Assembly (NCBI RefSeq): GCF_900128505.1
Contig: NZ_LT669940.1
Span: 1,026,883 to 1,090,882, forward strand
Length of the DNA: 64,000 bases
From: Parabacteroides timonensis
GTDB lineage: Bacteria > Bacteroidota > Bacteroidia > Bacteroidales > Tannerellaceae
Reading direction: 5' to 3'
Positions 24,893-33,546 of this stretch are shown piece by piece (positions within the stretch are counted from its first letter, which is position 1; each line of letters opens with the position of its first letter). Below the pieces are notes generated by a model. The model was not told where the DNA came from, did not search any database, and worked only from the letters and a program-made list of their open reading frames with translations. The translations under genes and the position numbers were made by a program.

Positions 24893-25627
24893 TTACAAAC
24901 TTTTTACCCATTCTTCCGCTTTTGCCAAAGCTTCCGGTTTGCCAATATCGAGCAGTCGCAGATTTTCGGCAGCATAGGCATGAATATTGGCTTTTGCGCA
25001 GATGGACAGATAGAAGTTGATAATCGGGAATTTACCTGTCCACTCTTCCATCCAGTCAAATATCTGCGGGGATAATACATGAACACCGCTGAAGGCATAT
25101 TCATTATATAATTTGGGATCGAAATCGGGATAATAAGATTTTACTTCTCCTGTTTCATGGTTTCTCCATCCGCACAGACGGTTCTCGTTGTTGAAAAGAA
25201 GGTAACGCGATGTGTTCCGTTTGCTGACCAGCAGGGTGGCTAACGGTTTTGTTTCCAGGTGACAGTTGTATAACTTTTTCAGGTCGACATTCGACATGAT
25301 GTCGACGTTGTGCACCAGGAAAGGTTCGTTTCCCTGAAGGAATTTGGCTGCATTTTTTATGCCGCCTCCGGTGTCGAGAAGATATCCCCGTTCGTCGGAG
25401 ATATGGATCTGGATTCCGAAATTGTTATTAGCTGCCAGGAAATCAATGATCTGGTCTCCCAGGTGGTGAATGTTGATAACGATCTGGTGAAACCCTGCAT
25501 CCTTCAGTTTAAGGATCACATGTTCCAACATTGGTCTTCCATTGATTGGTATCAATGCTTTTGGGGTATTGTCGGTCATCGGTTTGAGGCGAGTCCCCAT
25601 ACCGGCTGCGAAAATCATAGCTTTCAT
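24893..25627 (-). CDS. MurU-like nucleotidyltransferase (sugar-1-phosphate NTP transferase)
   Basis: 244 residues, single nucleotidyltransferase domain with the signature FAAGMGTRLKPMT-x4-PKALIPINGRPMLEH (pyrophosphorylase loop and catalytic Lys), then VHNVDIMSNVDL carrying the metal-binding Asp. The size and motifs fit MurU (MurNAc-1-phosphate uridylyltransferase) and mannose-1-phosphate guanylyltransferases. Because its start overlaps by 4 bp the stop of an AmgK-like sugar kinase gene, the MurU role is favoured: in Pseudomonas AmgK phosphorylates MurNAc/GlcNAc at C1 and MurU makes UDP-MurNAc, a cell-wall recycling shortcut. Substrate is inferred from context. Confidence 0.85.
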   Translation of the reverse strand: MKAMIFAAGMGTRLKPMTDNTPKALIPINGRPMLEHVILKLKDAGFHQIVINIHHLGDQIIDFLAANNNFGIQIHISDERGYLLDTGGGIKNAAKFLQGNEPFLVHNVDIMSNVDLKKLYNCHLETKPLATLLVSKRNTSRYLLFNNENRLCGWRNHETGEVKSYYPDFDPKLYNEYAFSGVHVLSPQIFDWMEEWTGKFPIINFYLSICAKANIHAYAAENLRLLDIGKPEALAKAEEWVKSL

Positions 25628-27054
25628 AATATTGCGTCAAAGATTTGTTCTATATTTTGTTCCCTATGGGTCAAGTCTACTTTTACTCCGAATTTAGAAT
25701 GCAGATGCTCTGCCAGGTGTTGTGCCGAATAAACGGAGCGATGTTGTCCTCCGGTACAACCAAAGGAAACCATCAGATTCGTAAAGCCACGGTCCAGGTA
25801 TCGTTTCACAGAAGCATCTACAATATTATATACATGCTCGAGGAATTGCGTAATTTCACCGTCTTCTTCCAGAAAACGGATAACCGGCTCGTCAAGCCCT
25901 GTAAAGTGATTGTACCGCTCATATTTACCGGGGTTATTAATGGCGCGGCAGTCGAAAACAAAGCCTCCGCCGTTTCCACTCGGATCGTTCGGAATGCCCT
26001 TTTTATAAGAGAAACTGACGATCTTAACTTCCAGCATCCGCTTTTTTATATCGTCCCTGAACTGTGTCAGTCCGGTCAACTCCCTTAACACGGAACAGAG
26101 ATAGGGGTATTCGGAATAATCATTCTTCAATAGCTGGCGCAGGTTATTGATCGCGAAAGGAACACTTTGGATGAAATGTGGTTTCTTTTCAAAATATCCC
26201 CGGAAACCGTAGGCGCCCAATACTTGTAAAGTCCTGAACAGGACGAAATGACGTAACTGGCTGAAGAAATGTTCTTCATCTACATCTGTATATTTTCGTA
26301 GTGCCTGCAGATAATCGGCAAGCAATTCGTTTCTTAAATCTTCCGGATAATTGGCTTTGGCTTGCCAGAGGAAAGAGGCAACATCGTAATAAACCGGCCC
26401 TTTTCGTCCACCCTGAAAATCAATGAACCAGGGTTCTCCATCTTTTACCATCACGTTACGTGACTGGAAATCCCTGTACAGGAAAGTAGGAGTAGTGTCA
26501 CGCAATAAGACATCACTCATCTTTTGAAAGTCATCTTCCAGGCGGTCTTCCTGAAACTCCATGCCTGTTGCTTTCAGAAAGCAGTATTTAAAGTAATTCA
26601 GGTCCCAGAGGATTGAACGCTGGTTGAATTCCGGCTGTGGATAACATTCGTTGTAATTAAACCCATCGGCTCCTGCATACTGGATGGAAGGCAGCATGGT
26701 AATTGTTTTATGTAATAACTCACGTTCCTGTTCATCGAATACGCAACTTTTACGTCCTTTTTCAATGGCGTTGAAAAGCATTGTGTCTCCCAGGTCTTCC
26801 TGTAGGTAGAAAGAATAGTCTTCAGAATGAAAACGTACTTCCGGGACGGAAATGCCTTTCTCTCTGAAAAATCCGGACATATAAATAAAAGCCTTGTTTT
26901 CTTCCTGTGAAGATCCGCTGACTCCGATCAATGTTTCAGGTCCCGATATTCTGAAATACCTGCGGTTTGATCCGGATGAAGGTAGTTCTGTGATGTCTTC
27001 GGCCTGTGAACCGGTATATTCGTAGTAGAGTCTTTTTAATTCTTCTGTTACCAT
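25624..27054 (-). CDS. AmgK-like sugar kinase (APH fold) fused to RapZ C-terminal domain
   Basis: 476 residues from the ATG at 27054 (MVTEELKRLYY); the open frame extends 22 codons further but that segment looks non-coding. The N-terminal two thirds is an aminoglycoside-phosphotransferase-fold kinase: SSGSNRRYFRI nucleotide loop, FLYRDFQSRNVMV (catalytic loop) and WFIDFQGG (metal Asp), resembling AmgK. From about residue 340 comes the RapZ C-terminal domain: SYKKGIPND, FVFDCRAINNPG, and SFGCTGGQHRSVYSAQHLA, near-identical in pattern to E. coli RapZ. That domain senses glucosamine-6-phosphate and binds small RNA in enterobacteria. The RapZ N-terminal P-loop domain is absent. The fusion suggests amino-sugar-sensing control of a cell-wall sugar kinase; the MurU-like gene overlaps by 4 bp. 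Confidence 0.88.
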   Translation of the reverse strand: MVTEELKRLYYEYTGSQAEDITELPSSGSNRRYFRISGPETLIGVSGSSQEENKAFIYMSGFFREKGISVPEVRFHSEDYSFYLQEDLGDTMLFNAIEKGRKSCVFDEQERELLHKTITMLPSIQYAGADGFNYNECYPQPEFNQRSILWDLNYFKYCFLKATGMEFQEDRLEDDFQKMSDVLLRDTTPTFLYRDFQSRNVMVKDGEPWFIDFQGGRKGPVYYDVASFLWQAKANYPEDLRNELLADYLQALRKYTDVDEEHFFSQLRHFVLFRTLQVLGAYGFRGYFEKKPHFIQSVPFAINNLRQLLKNDYSEYPYLCSVLRELTGLTQFRDDIKKRMLEVKIVSFSYKKGIPNDPSGNGGGFVFDCRAINNPGKYERYNHFTGLDEPVIRFLEEDGEITQFLEHVYNIVDASVKRYLDRGFTNLMVSFGCTGGQHRSVYSAQHLAEHLHSKFGVKVDLTHREQNIEQIFDAIL

Positions 27055-27474
27055 ACTTTGTTTAATTACGGCACTAAGGTAATAGTTTTTTGTCAGGGGA
27101 GGAAACTTAATCAAAAACATTCACTTTCGTATTTGGATTTAGTGCGTTGTAGTTCAAGTGTCAAAATGTTATTTATGACGGTATGTAGGGATGCTATACG
27201 GACAAAAGGACGGCGTGGGTGGATTCTGTGAGATTCTCCGGGAGGATGTCGTTGTTAAATAGGTCGGTTTTAATGTGAAAATATGGCGAATTGATGTTGC
27301 TTGTTTGCTTGTTGTGTCTGTTTTGCTTTGTGAAATTGATATTTGAGAAGCTTATGATATTTTGTTTCTGGCGTATTTTAAAGATGATCTGTGATGAAAA
27401 ACTGCCGAAAAACATATAATTCGGGCAGGAAAAAGCCTTTGTTTATCCGGTGCGCAACACTTTTTAACTGTACT

Positions 27475-27554
27475 TTCGTTTTAAATGAACCTCCATTTTA
27501 TTTAAAACAAAAAAAAATTCGTTTTAAACGAACTTGCAATTCCTTTAAAACGAG
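27475..27554. repeat. Array of four 15-bp inverted repeats at 21-22 bp spacing
   Basis: Consensus TTCGTTT-(T/A)-AAACGAA. Copies centre at 27482, 27504, 27525 and 27547; the third is perfect, the first has one mismatch, the others two to four. Centres are 22, 21 and 22 bp apart, about two helical turns, so all sites face the same side of the DNA. This looks like a cooperative protein-binding array. Confidence 0.6.
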
Positions 27555-27865
27555 TTTTTGAAAATGATTTAGGGAGATATTTGTTAATTAATGTAATGAA
27601 AAATCTTCTAAAAACGATCTTAGGGAAGAGTGGAGTGTTTTTATTTCTTTGAAATGTGTGTCATATTGTTGTTTAAGTATGACTGTTTGAATCGTTTTGT
27701 TACAAAAGGCTTCCGTTTATGGCTACCTATATAATGAAAGTTTCATTCATTTCTACTATGTTTTTCTTTGAAAAGGCAATCTTTAATAACGTATGTAACA
27801 TCTTGGCATTAAAAAGACTAGTTTTGTACAATATACATGATTATAAGTATCTTTAGCGTTTCTTA

Positions 27866-27898
27866 TTGCATCTAGGAATTTAAAAAATCATATCTTTG
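27866..27898 (+). promoter_or_regulatory. Promoter of the 870-residue secreted protein
   Basis: TTG at 27866-27868 and TATCTTTG at 27891-27898, separated by 22 bp; the -7 element is 42 bp before the ATG at 27941. Confidence 0.6.
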
Positions 27899-27940
27899 TA
27901 GTTAGTATTAATAATATGTATAAACCAAAAGGGAAAATAT

Positions 27941-30553
27941 ATGAATAAAAAATCTACTCTAATAGCCGCTGCTTTGATGGCGGTAAGTTCGTTTACGGTT
28001 AGCGCGGCACCTGGTGATGAGGTCAATTCAAAAGAATGGACTGCTGGTAATTATTATTATTTGAAGTCTGATAATAATTATCTTTCTCTGTGTGGTACAA
28101 AAGCTGACTCTGTCGTATTTAAGGTTTTTGGAAATGAACCAAGTAAAGCAGCAAGAGATTCAGCTTTGTGGGAAATAACGAAAGTTAGAACCGAAACTGG
28201 TGGAAATACAATTTACCAGTTTAAAAATAAAAAGACAAAAGCTCTTTTGTCTTTTTCTCCGGTAGATTATAAACCTGTTTTAGCAGAAGGGGTAAGTGAA
28301 TGGAGTATATCGTCTGATGGTAAGATTGTTTCTTATTTGGCTGAAGATAAGCTGATGGCATTTGCATTAGTTAATGGTACAGATGGAAAAAAAGATTTCG
28401 TTTTAAAAAAGAAAGTAACTGATGCTTCTGCTTTCACTGTTAATTACCCTGAATCAGCTGTCTCTTTAGAGGCTAATGAACTTGGGGATAATTTTAGTGT
28501 ATTTCGTTTGTCTTTTGGAGATAAGTTTGACGGTGATATTTTCTCAGGGCAAGATATTGTAGCAAGTAAATCTGATAAAAATTGGGTAAGGTTGCAAGTG
28601 AAAGACGATATGACTTTCGATGATGGTAAGACTGCTAAATATTTTGGACTGGATACGACTAAAGTAGAGATAACAGGTGCCACTGATGTTTTTGGTGCCA
28701 AATTTGTGTTAGATTCTACATATACAGATGATGTTAAGGGCGGTATTAAGTATCATACGGTAGGTAATGGCGATTTTCAACAGTTCCAGTTTAAGGTTGA
28801 TTTGAAGAATGATTCATTAGTAATGTTAGTAAAGAATGCTCCGATTGTAAATGGAGACCTGGAGCTTTGCGCTGAAAATGTTCAGGTTGTATTTACAAAG
28901 GTAGGTACCACTCAATTATTGACCGTTTCTAAAATAAATGAAGCTGGTAAGCCTATAAATGGAGCTGCTCCTTTTATCACTGTTGAAAAGGGAACTCCTG
29001 CTAAAATCGAAGGTGGTACAGGCGTTTACTTCTTGAAGAGTGCAAGTAAAGGAGAAAATGGAGGAAAATATATTTCATCTTTTAATGAAAAAGATCATAA
29101 GATTGTACCAATGACAACCGGAAAGCCTTCCGTAAATCAGCTAGAAGGACAATGGTACATCAAAGAAGATAATGGAATGTATAGCATTGTAGATCGTAAA
29201 AGTAATACATCTATGTTGCTTAAAGGTGAAGTTTTTGCTGTTCAGGGAATGGCTAATACATTTACATTCGGCGGCAATGCTGATTCTATCACTGTTGAAC
29301 CTCAGAAAGTAAATCTTGATGACAAGTTCTTAGGATCGGCTAATTTCACAACAGCGGAAATGGCAAATAATGGTTATGCCTTAAATCTGATTCCTGCAGG
29401 TGCTGAAACAAGTTCTTCTTATACTGTTACGGCTGACTCAATTCTTCAGGTTAAATCTGTGGATGGAAAAGATGCTGTTATTTTTAAAATTGTCGCTGTT
29501 GATACATTAGAAATCGGTGGTGCACAAGCATTGAAAGATACAGTTTCTATTGTGAAATATCAGTTGAAGTCTCAGTTTAGCGATAAATACGTGGCTTATG
29601 ATACAGAAAAGAAAAGCCTGAAAGTTTCTAGCTCTGCTGACGCACTTGATTTCTTCTTCAATATAAATGTTGACGGTGGTAAATATAGCATGAAAATAGC
29701 TACAGATAATAATGATGGTAAATTTATTACTGCTGATTTAGCTTCTTCAAACATGGTTCTATCAGAAACTCCGGCGTATTTCAATTTCGTTGAAATGGAA
29801 GCTCCTGAATATGGTGCATTCGAGTCTGGTAACAAACGTTTTACTTCAGATTTGAAGTCATTAACAATGAATCCGTTGAACTTTTTTGCAGAAGCAAAAC
29901 AGGAAGGGCAGGATATTTTGAAGTCGACTTATGAAAAAGATAACTTTAGCTTGTGGTTGAGTAAATCAAAGGCTTCTACAGCTGAGAAACCGTTGTATTT
30001 CATTATGACTTCATTGGCTGTTGATGGTGTTCCGGGTGTTGATAGAGATTATTTCTATATGGTTTCTGGTCGCGATTCTTCATTGCTTTCTGGTAGTGCT
30101 GCTCGTGTAAACTTTATTAAAAACGATACAATTGAAACAATGAAGGATAGTTCTAAAAATCCGGCTTTGTTTGCATTAAAGGTTACAGAAAGTGGAAACT
30201 ATCTGTTGGAAAATCAGAAAGAGGTAACTGTTGCTACAGGTACACCATATGTTGGCATTATAAATAACGTCGTAGTTATGACAAAAGACGGCGTTGAATT
30301 CTCCGTTGAAGCAGCTCCGGCTCCTGTTGCCAACGAAGAAATCGAAGCTCCTAATACTATTAAAGTAATAGGTGGCGTTGGTGAATTCAGTATCCGTAAT
30401 GCACATGGAAAGAAGATCACAGTGTCGAACATCCTGGGCCAGACAATCGCTACACGTGTTGTTTCATCTGACTATGCTACAGTTCCGACAACAAGAGGTG
30501 TTGTGATTGTATCTGTCGATGGCGATCAGGCTTATAAAGTAATTGTGAAGTAA
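27941..30553 (+). CDS. Large secreted protein with possible C-terminal sorting domain, unknown function
   Basis: 870 residues. Clear signal peptide (MNKKSTLIAAALMAVSSFTV, cleavage near SAA). The bulk is beta-rich and contains repeated modules in which short segments such as YYLKSDNNYLSL, YFLKSASKGENGGKYIS and YQLKSQFSDKYVAYD recur, each resembling a ricin-B-like/beta-trefoil or MIR-like repeat (structure K-S-x-x-x-x-K-Y). The last 70 residues (IKVIGGVGEFSIRNAHGKKITVSNILGQ to VIVSVDGDQAYKVIVK) look like the DUF6383-type or type IX secretion C-terminal domains seen in Tannerellaceae surface proteins. AT-rich codon use. It is monocistronic with its own promoter and terminator and a long regulatory region. 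Could be a surface-layer or matrix protein; not established. Confidence 0.75.
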   Translation: MNKKSTLIAAALMAVSSFTVSAAPGDEVNSKEWTAGNYYYLKSDNNYLSLCGTKADSVVFKVFGNEPSKAARDSALWEITKVRTETGGNTIYQFKNKKTKALLSFSPVDYKPVLAEGVSEWSISSDGKIVSYLAEDKLMAFALVNGTDGKKDFVLKKKVTDASAFTVNYPESAVSLEANELGDNFSVFRLSFGDKFDGDIFSGQDIVASKSDKNWVRLQVKDDMTFDDGKTAKYFGLDTTKVEITGATDVFGAKFVLDSTYTDDVKGGIKYHTVGNGDFQQFQFKVDLKNDSLVMLVKNAPIVNGDLELCAENVQVVFTKVGTTQLLTVSKINEAGKPINGAAPFITVEKGTPAKIEGGTGVYFLKSASKGENGGKYISSFNEKDHKIVPMTTGKPSVNQLEGQWYIKEDNGMYSIVDRKSNTSMLLKGEVFAVQGMANTFTFGGNADSITVEPQKVNLDDKFLGSANFTTAEMANNGYALNLIPAGAETSSSYTVTADSILQVKSVDGKDAVIFKIVAVDTLEIGGAQALKDTVSIVKYQLKSQFSDKYVAYDTEKKSLKVSSSADALDFFFNINVDGGKYSMKIATDNNDGKFITADLASSNMVLSETPAYFNFVEMEAPEYGAFESGNKRFTSDLKSLTMNPLNFFAEAKQEGQDILKSTYEKDNFSLWLSKSKASTAEKPLYFIMTSLAVDGVPGVDRDYFYMVSGRDSSLLSGSAARVNFIKNDTIETMKDSSKNPALFALKVTESGNYLLENQKEVTVATGTPYVGIINNVVVMTKDGVEFSVEAAPAPVANEEIEAPNTIKVIGGVGEFSIRNAHGKKITVSNILGQTIATRVVSSDYATVPTTRGVVIVSVDGDQAYKVIVK

Positions 30554-30573
30554 AAAGAGATATAGTCTCAAAT

Positions 30574-30616
30574 AAAAAATCCGGCTCCCGTAATTAATGA
30601 GGGAGCCGGATTTTTT
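30574..30616. terminator. Bidirectional terminator
   Basis: ATCCGGCTCCC pairs perfectly with GGGAGCCGGAT (11 bp) between A- and T-runs; it serves the convergent secreted-protein and lipoprotein genes. Confidence 0.9.
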
Positions 30617-30640
30617 ATTTAGATAAGAATGAGATTTGAA

Positions 30641-31474
30641 TTACTCGGCATTGCTTTCCAGTTTATTTTTCAGATAGGCAATCCTATTTGTAGATTTATC
30701 CTTTTCCTTTATCAGATTTTCCAGATCGCTTAATACTATGGCCAGATCATAAGTTGCTGCGATCGCTTTTTTGTCGCCGTCGGCAATATATATCGTATAA
30801 GGTTTACCACCTGTATATTCTGCTTTGATACGCTCTTTTACGTTTGTGGCGATAAATTTGGCAGCATCGAGGCCTTTTTCACCTTTATAAGTAACGACCT
30901 CAGTTGTCTTTCCCAGATCCTTGAAACGGTAATTTACTCCACCGTCGTAAGCAATCGAAGCAGTTTCGGCAAACTGACCATCCGGCGTACTGACTTTTAA
31001 TCCTGTATGATTGATCGGTGCACCGCCATAGAAAACGCTGGCAAGATAGATTTCACCTTTTTCATTAACTCCGCTACGAATATAACAACGTTGAACATTC
31101 CGTTCTATCGTCTGTTGTTTCCAGATATAATTCCCGATTTCTTCGTAGACGCTATCTTTTTCGAAAGAAAATCCTTTTTTCAGAGTCTCGGCTTCTTCTA
31201 TTTTAATAGGGAGCAAGCTGTCACAAAATGCAATAGTCCGTTCCGCCTCTTTTAATTCAACCTGGCGCATAAGGGCCAGGCCTTCTTTCAAGACCTTGTA
31301 TTCTTTCGGGTAGAGAGCACGGAGGCTATCTATTTCGCTTTTTGCAGCGAAGAATTCATTCCGTTCGTACATGCTTCTCGCATTGTTCAATCTGGCTTGT
31401 GCCTCTTTCTCCGTTTGGTTGCATGCAGCCAGGGTAATGGCGGCAAATGCGATACATATTGCTGACTTCTTCAT
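30641..31474 (-). CDS. Hypothetical lipoprotein with helical N-terminal region
   Basis: 277 residues with a lipoprotein signal (AAITLAAC, Cys18). The region to about residue 100 is charged and helical (EAQARLNNARSMYERNEFFAAKSEIDSLRALYP), reminiscent of a tetratricopeptide-like hairpin; the C-terminal end (LSDLENLIKEKDKSTNRIAYLKNKLES) is predicted coiled coil. The middle (YIRSGVNEKGEIYLASVFYGG) looks beta-rich. No enzyme motif recognised. It is transcribed from a promoter that mirrors that of the divergent nucleotidyltransferase gene. Conserved in Bacteroidales by appearance, function unknown. Confidence 0.8.
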   Translation of the reverse strand: MKKSAICIAFAAITLAACNQTEKEAQARLNNARSMYERNEFFAAKSEIDSLRALYPKEYKVLKEGLALMRQVELKEAERTIAFCDSLLPIKIEEAETLKKGFSFEKDSVYEEIGNYIWKQQTIERNVQRCYIRSGVNEKGEIYLASVFYGGAPINHTGLKVSTPDGQFAETASIAYDGGVNYRFKDLGKTTEVVTYKGEKGLDAAKFIATNVKERIKAEYTGGKPYTIYIADGDKKAIAATYDLAIVLSDLENLIKEKDKSTNRIAYLKNKLESNAE

Positions 31475-31497
31475 GTTGTTTAGCTTATTCGTTCTGT

Positions 31498-31526
31498 CTG
31501 CAAAGATATATTTTTTATCTTTGCAG
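31498..31526. promoter_or_regulatory. Mirror-image divergent promoters
   Basis: A perfect 11-bp inverted repeat, CTGCAAAGATA and TATCTTTGCAG, separated by 7 bp. Each arm contains a -7 consensus (TATCTTTG): the right arm reads toward the CCA-type nucleotidyltransferase (start 31554), the left arm toward the lipoprotein gene (start 31474). Confidence 0.6.
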
Positions 31527-31553
31527 TCTCAATGAGTGAGATAAATAAAGCGA

Positions 31554-32984
31554 ATGTATATAGATCAGGAAGATATTTTAAATCATATATCGGCTAAGCC
31601 GTTCCACATAATATCAGAGGCTGCAGACGAATTAGGTGTTGAGGCTTATGTGATTGGTGGTTACGTCAGGGATATTTTTTTATACCGTCCTTCGAAAGAT
31701 ATTGATGTTGTTGCGGTAGGCAGCGGAATAGAATTAGCAAAAGCAGTAGCTAACAAGTTAGGTAAAAAGACACATCTATCCGTGTTCAAAAACTTTGGAA
31801 CGGCGCAGGTAAAATCCGGTGACCTGGAGATTGAGTTTGTCGGTGCCCGGAAAGAATCTTACAGTCATGACAGCCGGAAACCGATCGTAGAAGACGGTAC
31901 ACTTGAAGATGACCAGAATCGGCGTGATTTTACGATCAATGCGTTGGCTTTGTGTCTGAATAAAGACCGTTATGGAGAACTGGTGGATCCTTTCGGAGGT
32001 TTGGAGGATATGGATAATCTGATTATCCGTACACCGCTTGACCCCGATATAACATTCAGCGATGATCCGTTACGTATGATGCGTGCCGTCCGTTTTGCTT
32101 CACAATTAGGTTTTTTTATCCATCCCGATACGTTCGATGCTATCGAACGTAATAAGGAACGAATCTCTATTATCTCTAAGGAACGGATTGTGGATGAGTT
32201 GAATAAGATCGTACTTTCCCCCAGGCCTTCTGTCGGTTTTGAACTTTTGGATAAAAGCGGATTACTGCAACTGATATTCCCGGAATTATGTGCACTGAAA
32301 GGTGCAGAAACGAAAGAAGGGATCGGTCATAAGGATAATTTTGCTCATACATTAATGGTATTAGACCGTCTGAGCAAAACAACAGATAATTTGTGGCTTC
32401 GTTGGAGTGCAATCTTTCATGATATAGGGAAACCGGCCACCAAACGTTTTGATCCTCGTTTGGGCTGGACATTCCATAACCATAACTTTATAGGTGAACG
32501 TATGCTTCCGGGAATTTTCCGCCGCATGAAGTTGCCGATGAATGAAAAGATGAAATATGTCCAGAAAATGGTGACTCTGCATATGCGTCCCATTGCGTTG
32601 GCTGATGATGAGGTGACGGATTCGGCTATCCGCCGTCTTCTTTTCGATGCCGGAGACGACATAGACGATTTGATGAAACTATGTGAAGCCGATATAACTA
32701 GTAAGAACCCGGAGAAAGTGCGTCGTTTTCTTAATAACTTCCGTTTGGTTCGTGAAAAGCTGGCTGAAATAGAAGAAAAAGACCGGGTACGGAATTTTCA
32801 GCCTCCTGTTTCCGGAGAGGAAATTATGGAAATATTTGGTCTTCCTCCTTCTCAACCGGTGGGAGTTATAAAGGAGGCAATAAAAAATGCAATCCTGGAT
32901 GGTGTGATACCTAATGAATACGAGGCTGCTAAACAGTTCATGCTGGAACGGGCGGCAAAGATGGGATTAACTCCTGTGAAATAA
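31554..32984 (+). CDS. CCA tRNA nucleotidyltransferase / poly(A) polymerase family protein with HD domain
   Basis: 476 residues. N-terminal class II nucleotidyltransferase head with VIGGYVRDIFL (Gly35-Gly36, Arg39-Asp40) and the metal-binding DID (Asp49, Asp51), followed by RRDFTINAL and DPLRMMRAVRFASQLGF, the family's head/neck motifs. A C-terminal HD domain (IFHDIGKPATK) gives 2',3'-cyclic phosphodiesterase/phosphatase potential. In Bacteroidetes this protein is the usual CCA-adding enzyme, needed because tRNA genes such as the tRNA-Ala in this window lack CCA. PcnB-type poly(A) polymerase is the alternative, but the HD domain favours the CCA role. Confidence 0.92.
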   Translation: MYIDQEDILNHISAKPFHIISEAADELGVEAYVIGGYVRDIFLYRPSKDIDVVAVGSGIELAKAVANKLGKKTHLSVFKNFGTAQVKSGDLEIEFVGARKESYSHDSRKPIVEDGTLEDDQNRRDFTINALALCLNKDRYGELVDPFGGLEDMDNLIIRTPLDPDITFSDDPLRMMRAVRFASQLGFFIHPDTFDAIERNKERISIISKERIVDELNKIVLSPRPSVGFELLDKSGLLQLIFPELCALKGAETKEGIGHKDNFAHTLMVLDRLSKTTDNLWLRWSAIFHDIGKPATKRFDPRLGWTFHNHNFIGERMLPGIFRRMKLPMNEKMKYVQKMVTLHMRPIALADDEVTDSAIRRLLFDAGDDIDDLMKLCEADITSKNPEKVRRFLNNFRLVREKLAEIEEKDRVRNFQPPVSGEEIMEIFGLPPSQPVGVIKEAIKNAILDGVIPNEYEAAKQFMLERAAKMGLTPVK

Positions 32985-33049
32985 TAATTCTGGGACTTAG
33001 TAGTTCTACTTTCATATCACGGATTACAATATGTGATCTGTAAATAATT

Positions 33050-33093
33050 AGAGCCGGCTTGCTTATTCAAGAAGTCGGCTCTGACTATTTTTT
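33050..33093 (+). terminator. Terminator after the nucleotidyltransferase gene
   Basis: AGAGCCG pairs with CGGCTCT, followed after a few bases by TTTTTTATT. It lies between the convergent nucleotidyltransferase and XRE genes. Confidence 0.75.
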
Positions 33094-33113
33094 ATTCTTC
33101 GGAAGAATGAAAG

Positions 33114-33449
33114 TCACTTTCCTTTTAGTAACTCTGTCGCTTGATCTCCGAAGACGATTTTTAATACTTGCTCTTTTTTGTCGTTATCTAACTTGATTTG
33201 TAAGACAGTTTCTGCTGATATGTTATTGTCTCTACTCAGGACGTATTTTTCAGGATATGCAATAATATCTATTACTGATTCCTGTAATGCATTTGCAATC
33301 TGTAATAATGTATTATACTTTAACTCCCGTTCACCTGACATGATAAGACTAAAACCAGCTTGTTTTATTCCAATCTGACTGGCTAGATATTCCTGGGAAT
33401 ACCCTTTGTTCCTGCGAATTGCGTCTATATTTCTTAATATATCGTTCAT
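33114..33449 (-). CDS. XRE-family helix-turn-helix regulator
   Basis: 111 residues with an N-terminal Cro/C1-type helix-turn-helix (residues about 7-60: IRRNKGYSQEYLASQIGIKQAGFSLIMSGERELKY) and a short C-terminal tail (LDNDKKEQVLKIVFGDQATELL) that may dimerise. No peptidase, toxin or antitoxin partner is adjacent. Divergent from the SusCD locus that begins at 33944, with a strong promoter and operator-like repeats in between (33487-33546), so it may control that locus or itself. Confidence 0.88.
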   Translation of the reverse strand: MNDILRNIDAIRRNKGYSQEYLASQIGIKQAGFSLIMSGERELKYNTLLQIANALQESVIDIIAYPEKYVLSRDNNISAETVLQIKLDNDKKEQVLKIVFGDQATELLKGK

Positions 33450-33486
33450 GTGAGCAATTTAACATTTGTGGTTTGAATAAATAAGC

Positions 33487-33517
33487 GATCTCTGTAATAA
33501 AAAATTGCACTTTTGTT
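33487..33517 (+). repeat. Direct repeat copy A upstream of susC
   Basis: ATCTCTGTAATAAA...ATTGCACTTTTGTT; matches copy B at 33754-33781 except for one substitution and a few bases of A/T length difference. Confidence 0.55.
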
Positions 33518-33546
33518 TGCTAATATAACAAAATGCAATATCTTTG
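33505..33546 (+). promoter_or_regulatory. Strong promoter overlapped by an inverted repeat
   Basis: TTTG at 33516-33519 and TATCTTTG at 33539-33546 are separated by 19 bp, an ideal Bacteroidetes promoter. The inverted repeat TTGCACTTTTGTT (33505-33517) / AACAAAATGCAA (33527-33538) covers the -33 element and spacer, where a repressor would block RNA polymerase. Confidence 0.65.

Larger units (their letters stand above)
27055..27940. other. 886-bp AT-rich intergenic region
   Basis: No convincing gene. It separates the minus-strand kinase operon from the plus-strand secreted protein and must hold both promoters. Contents recognised: the four-site inverted-repeat array at 27475-27554, a separate 15-bp inverted repeat (AATGAAA-G-TTTCATT, 27733-27747) and the promoter at 27866-27898. 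The 73-codon minus-strand frame at 27194-27415 has no family signature. Confidence 0.7.

Noticed and set aside
27194..27415. A 73-codon minus-strand frame in the long intergenic region
   Set aside because: Low-complexity Asn/Ile-rich translation typical of AT-rich non-coding DNA, no promoter or ribosome-site support.
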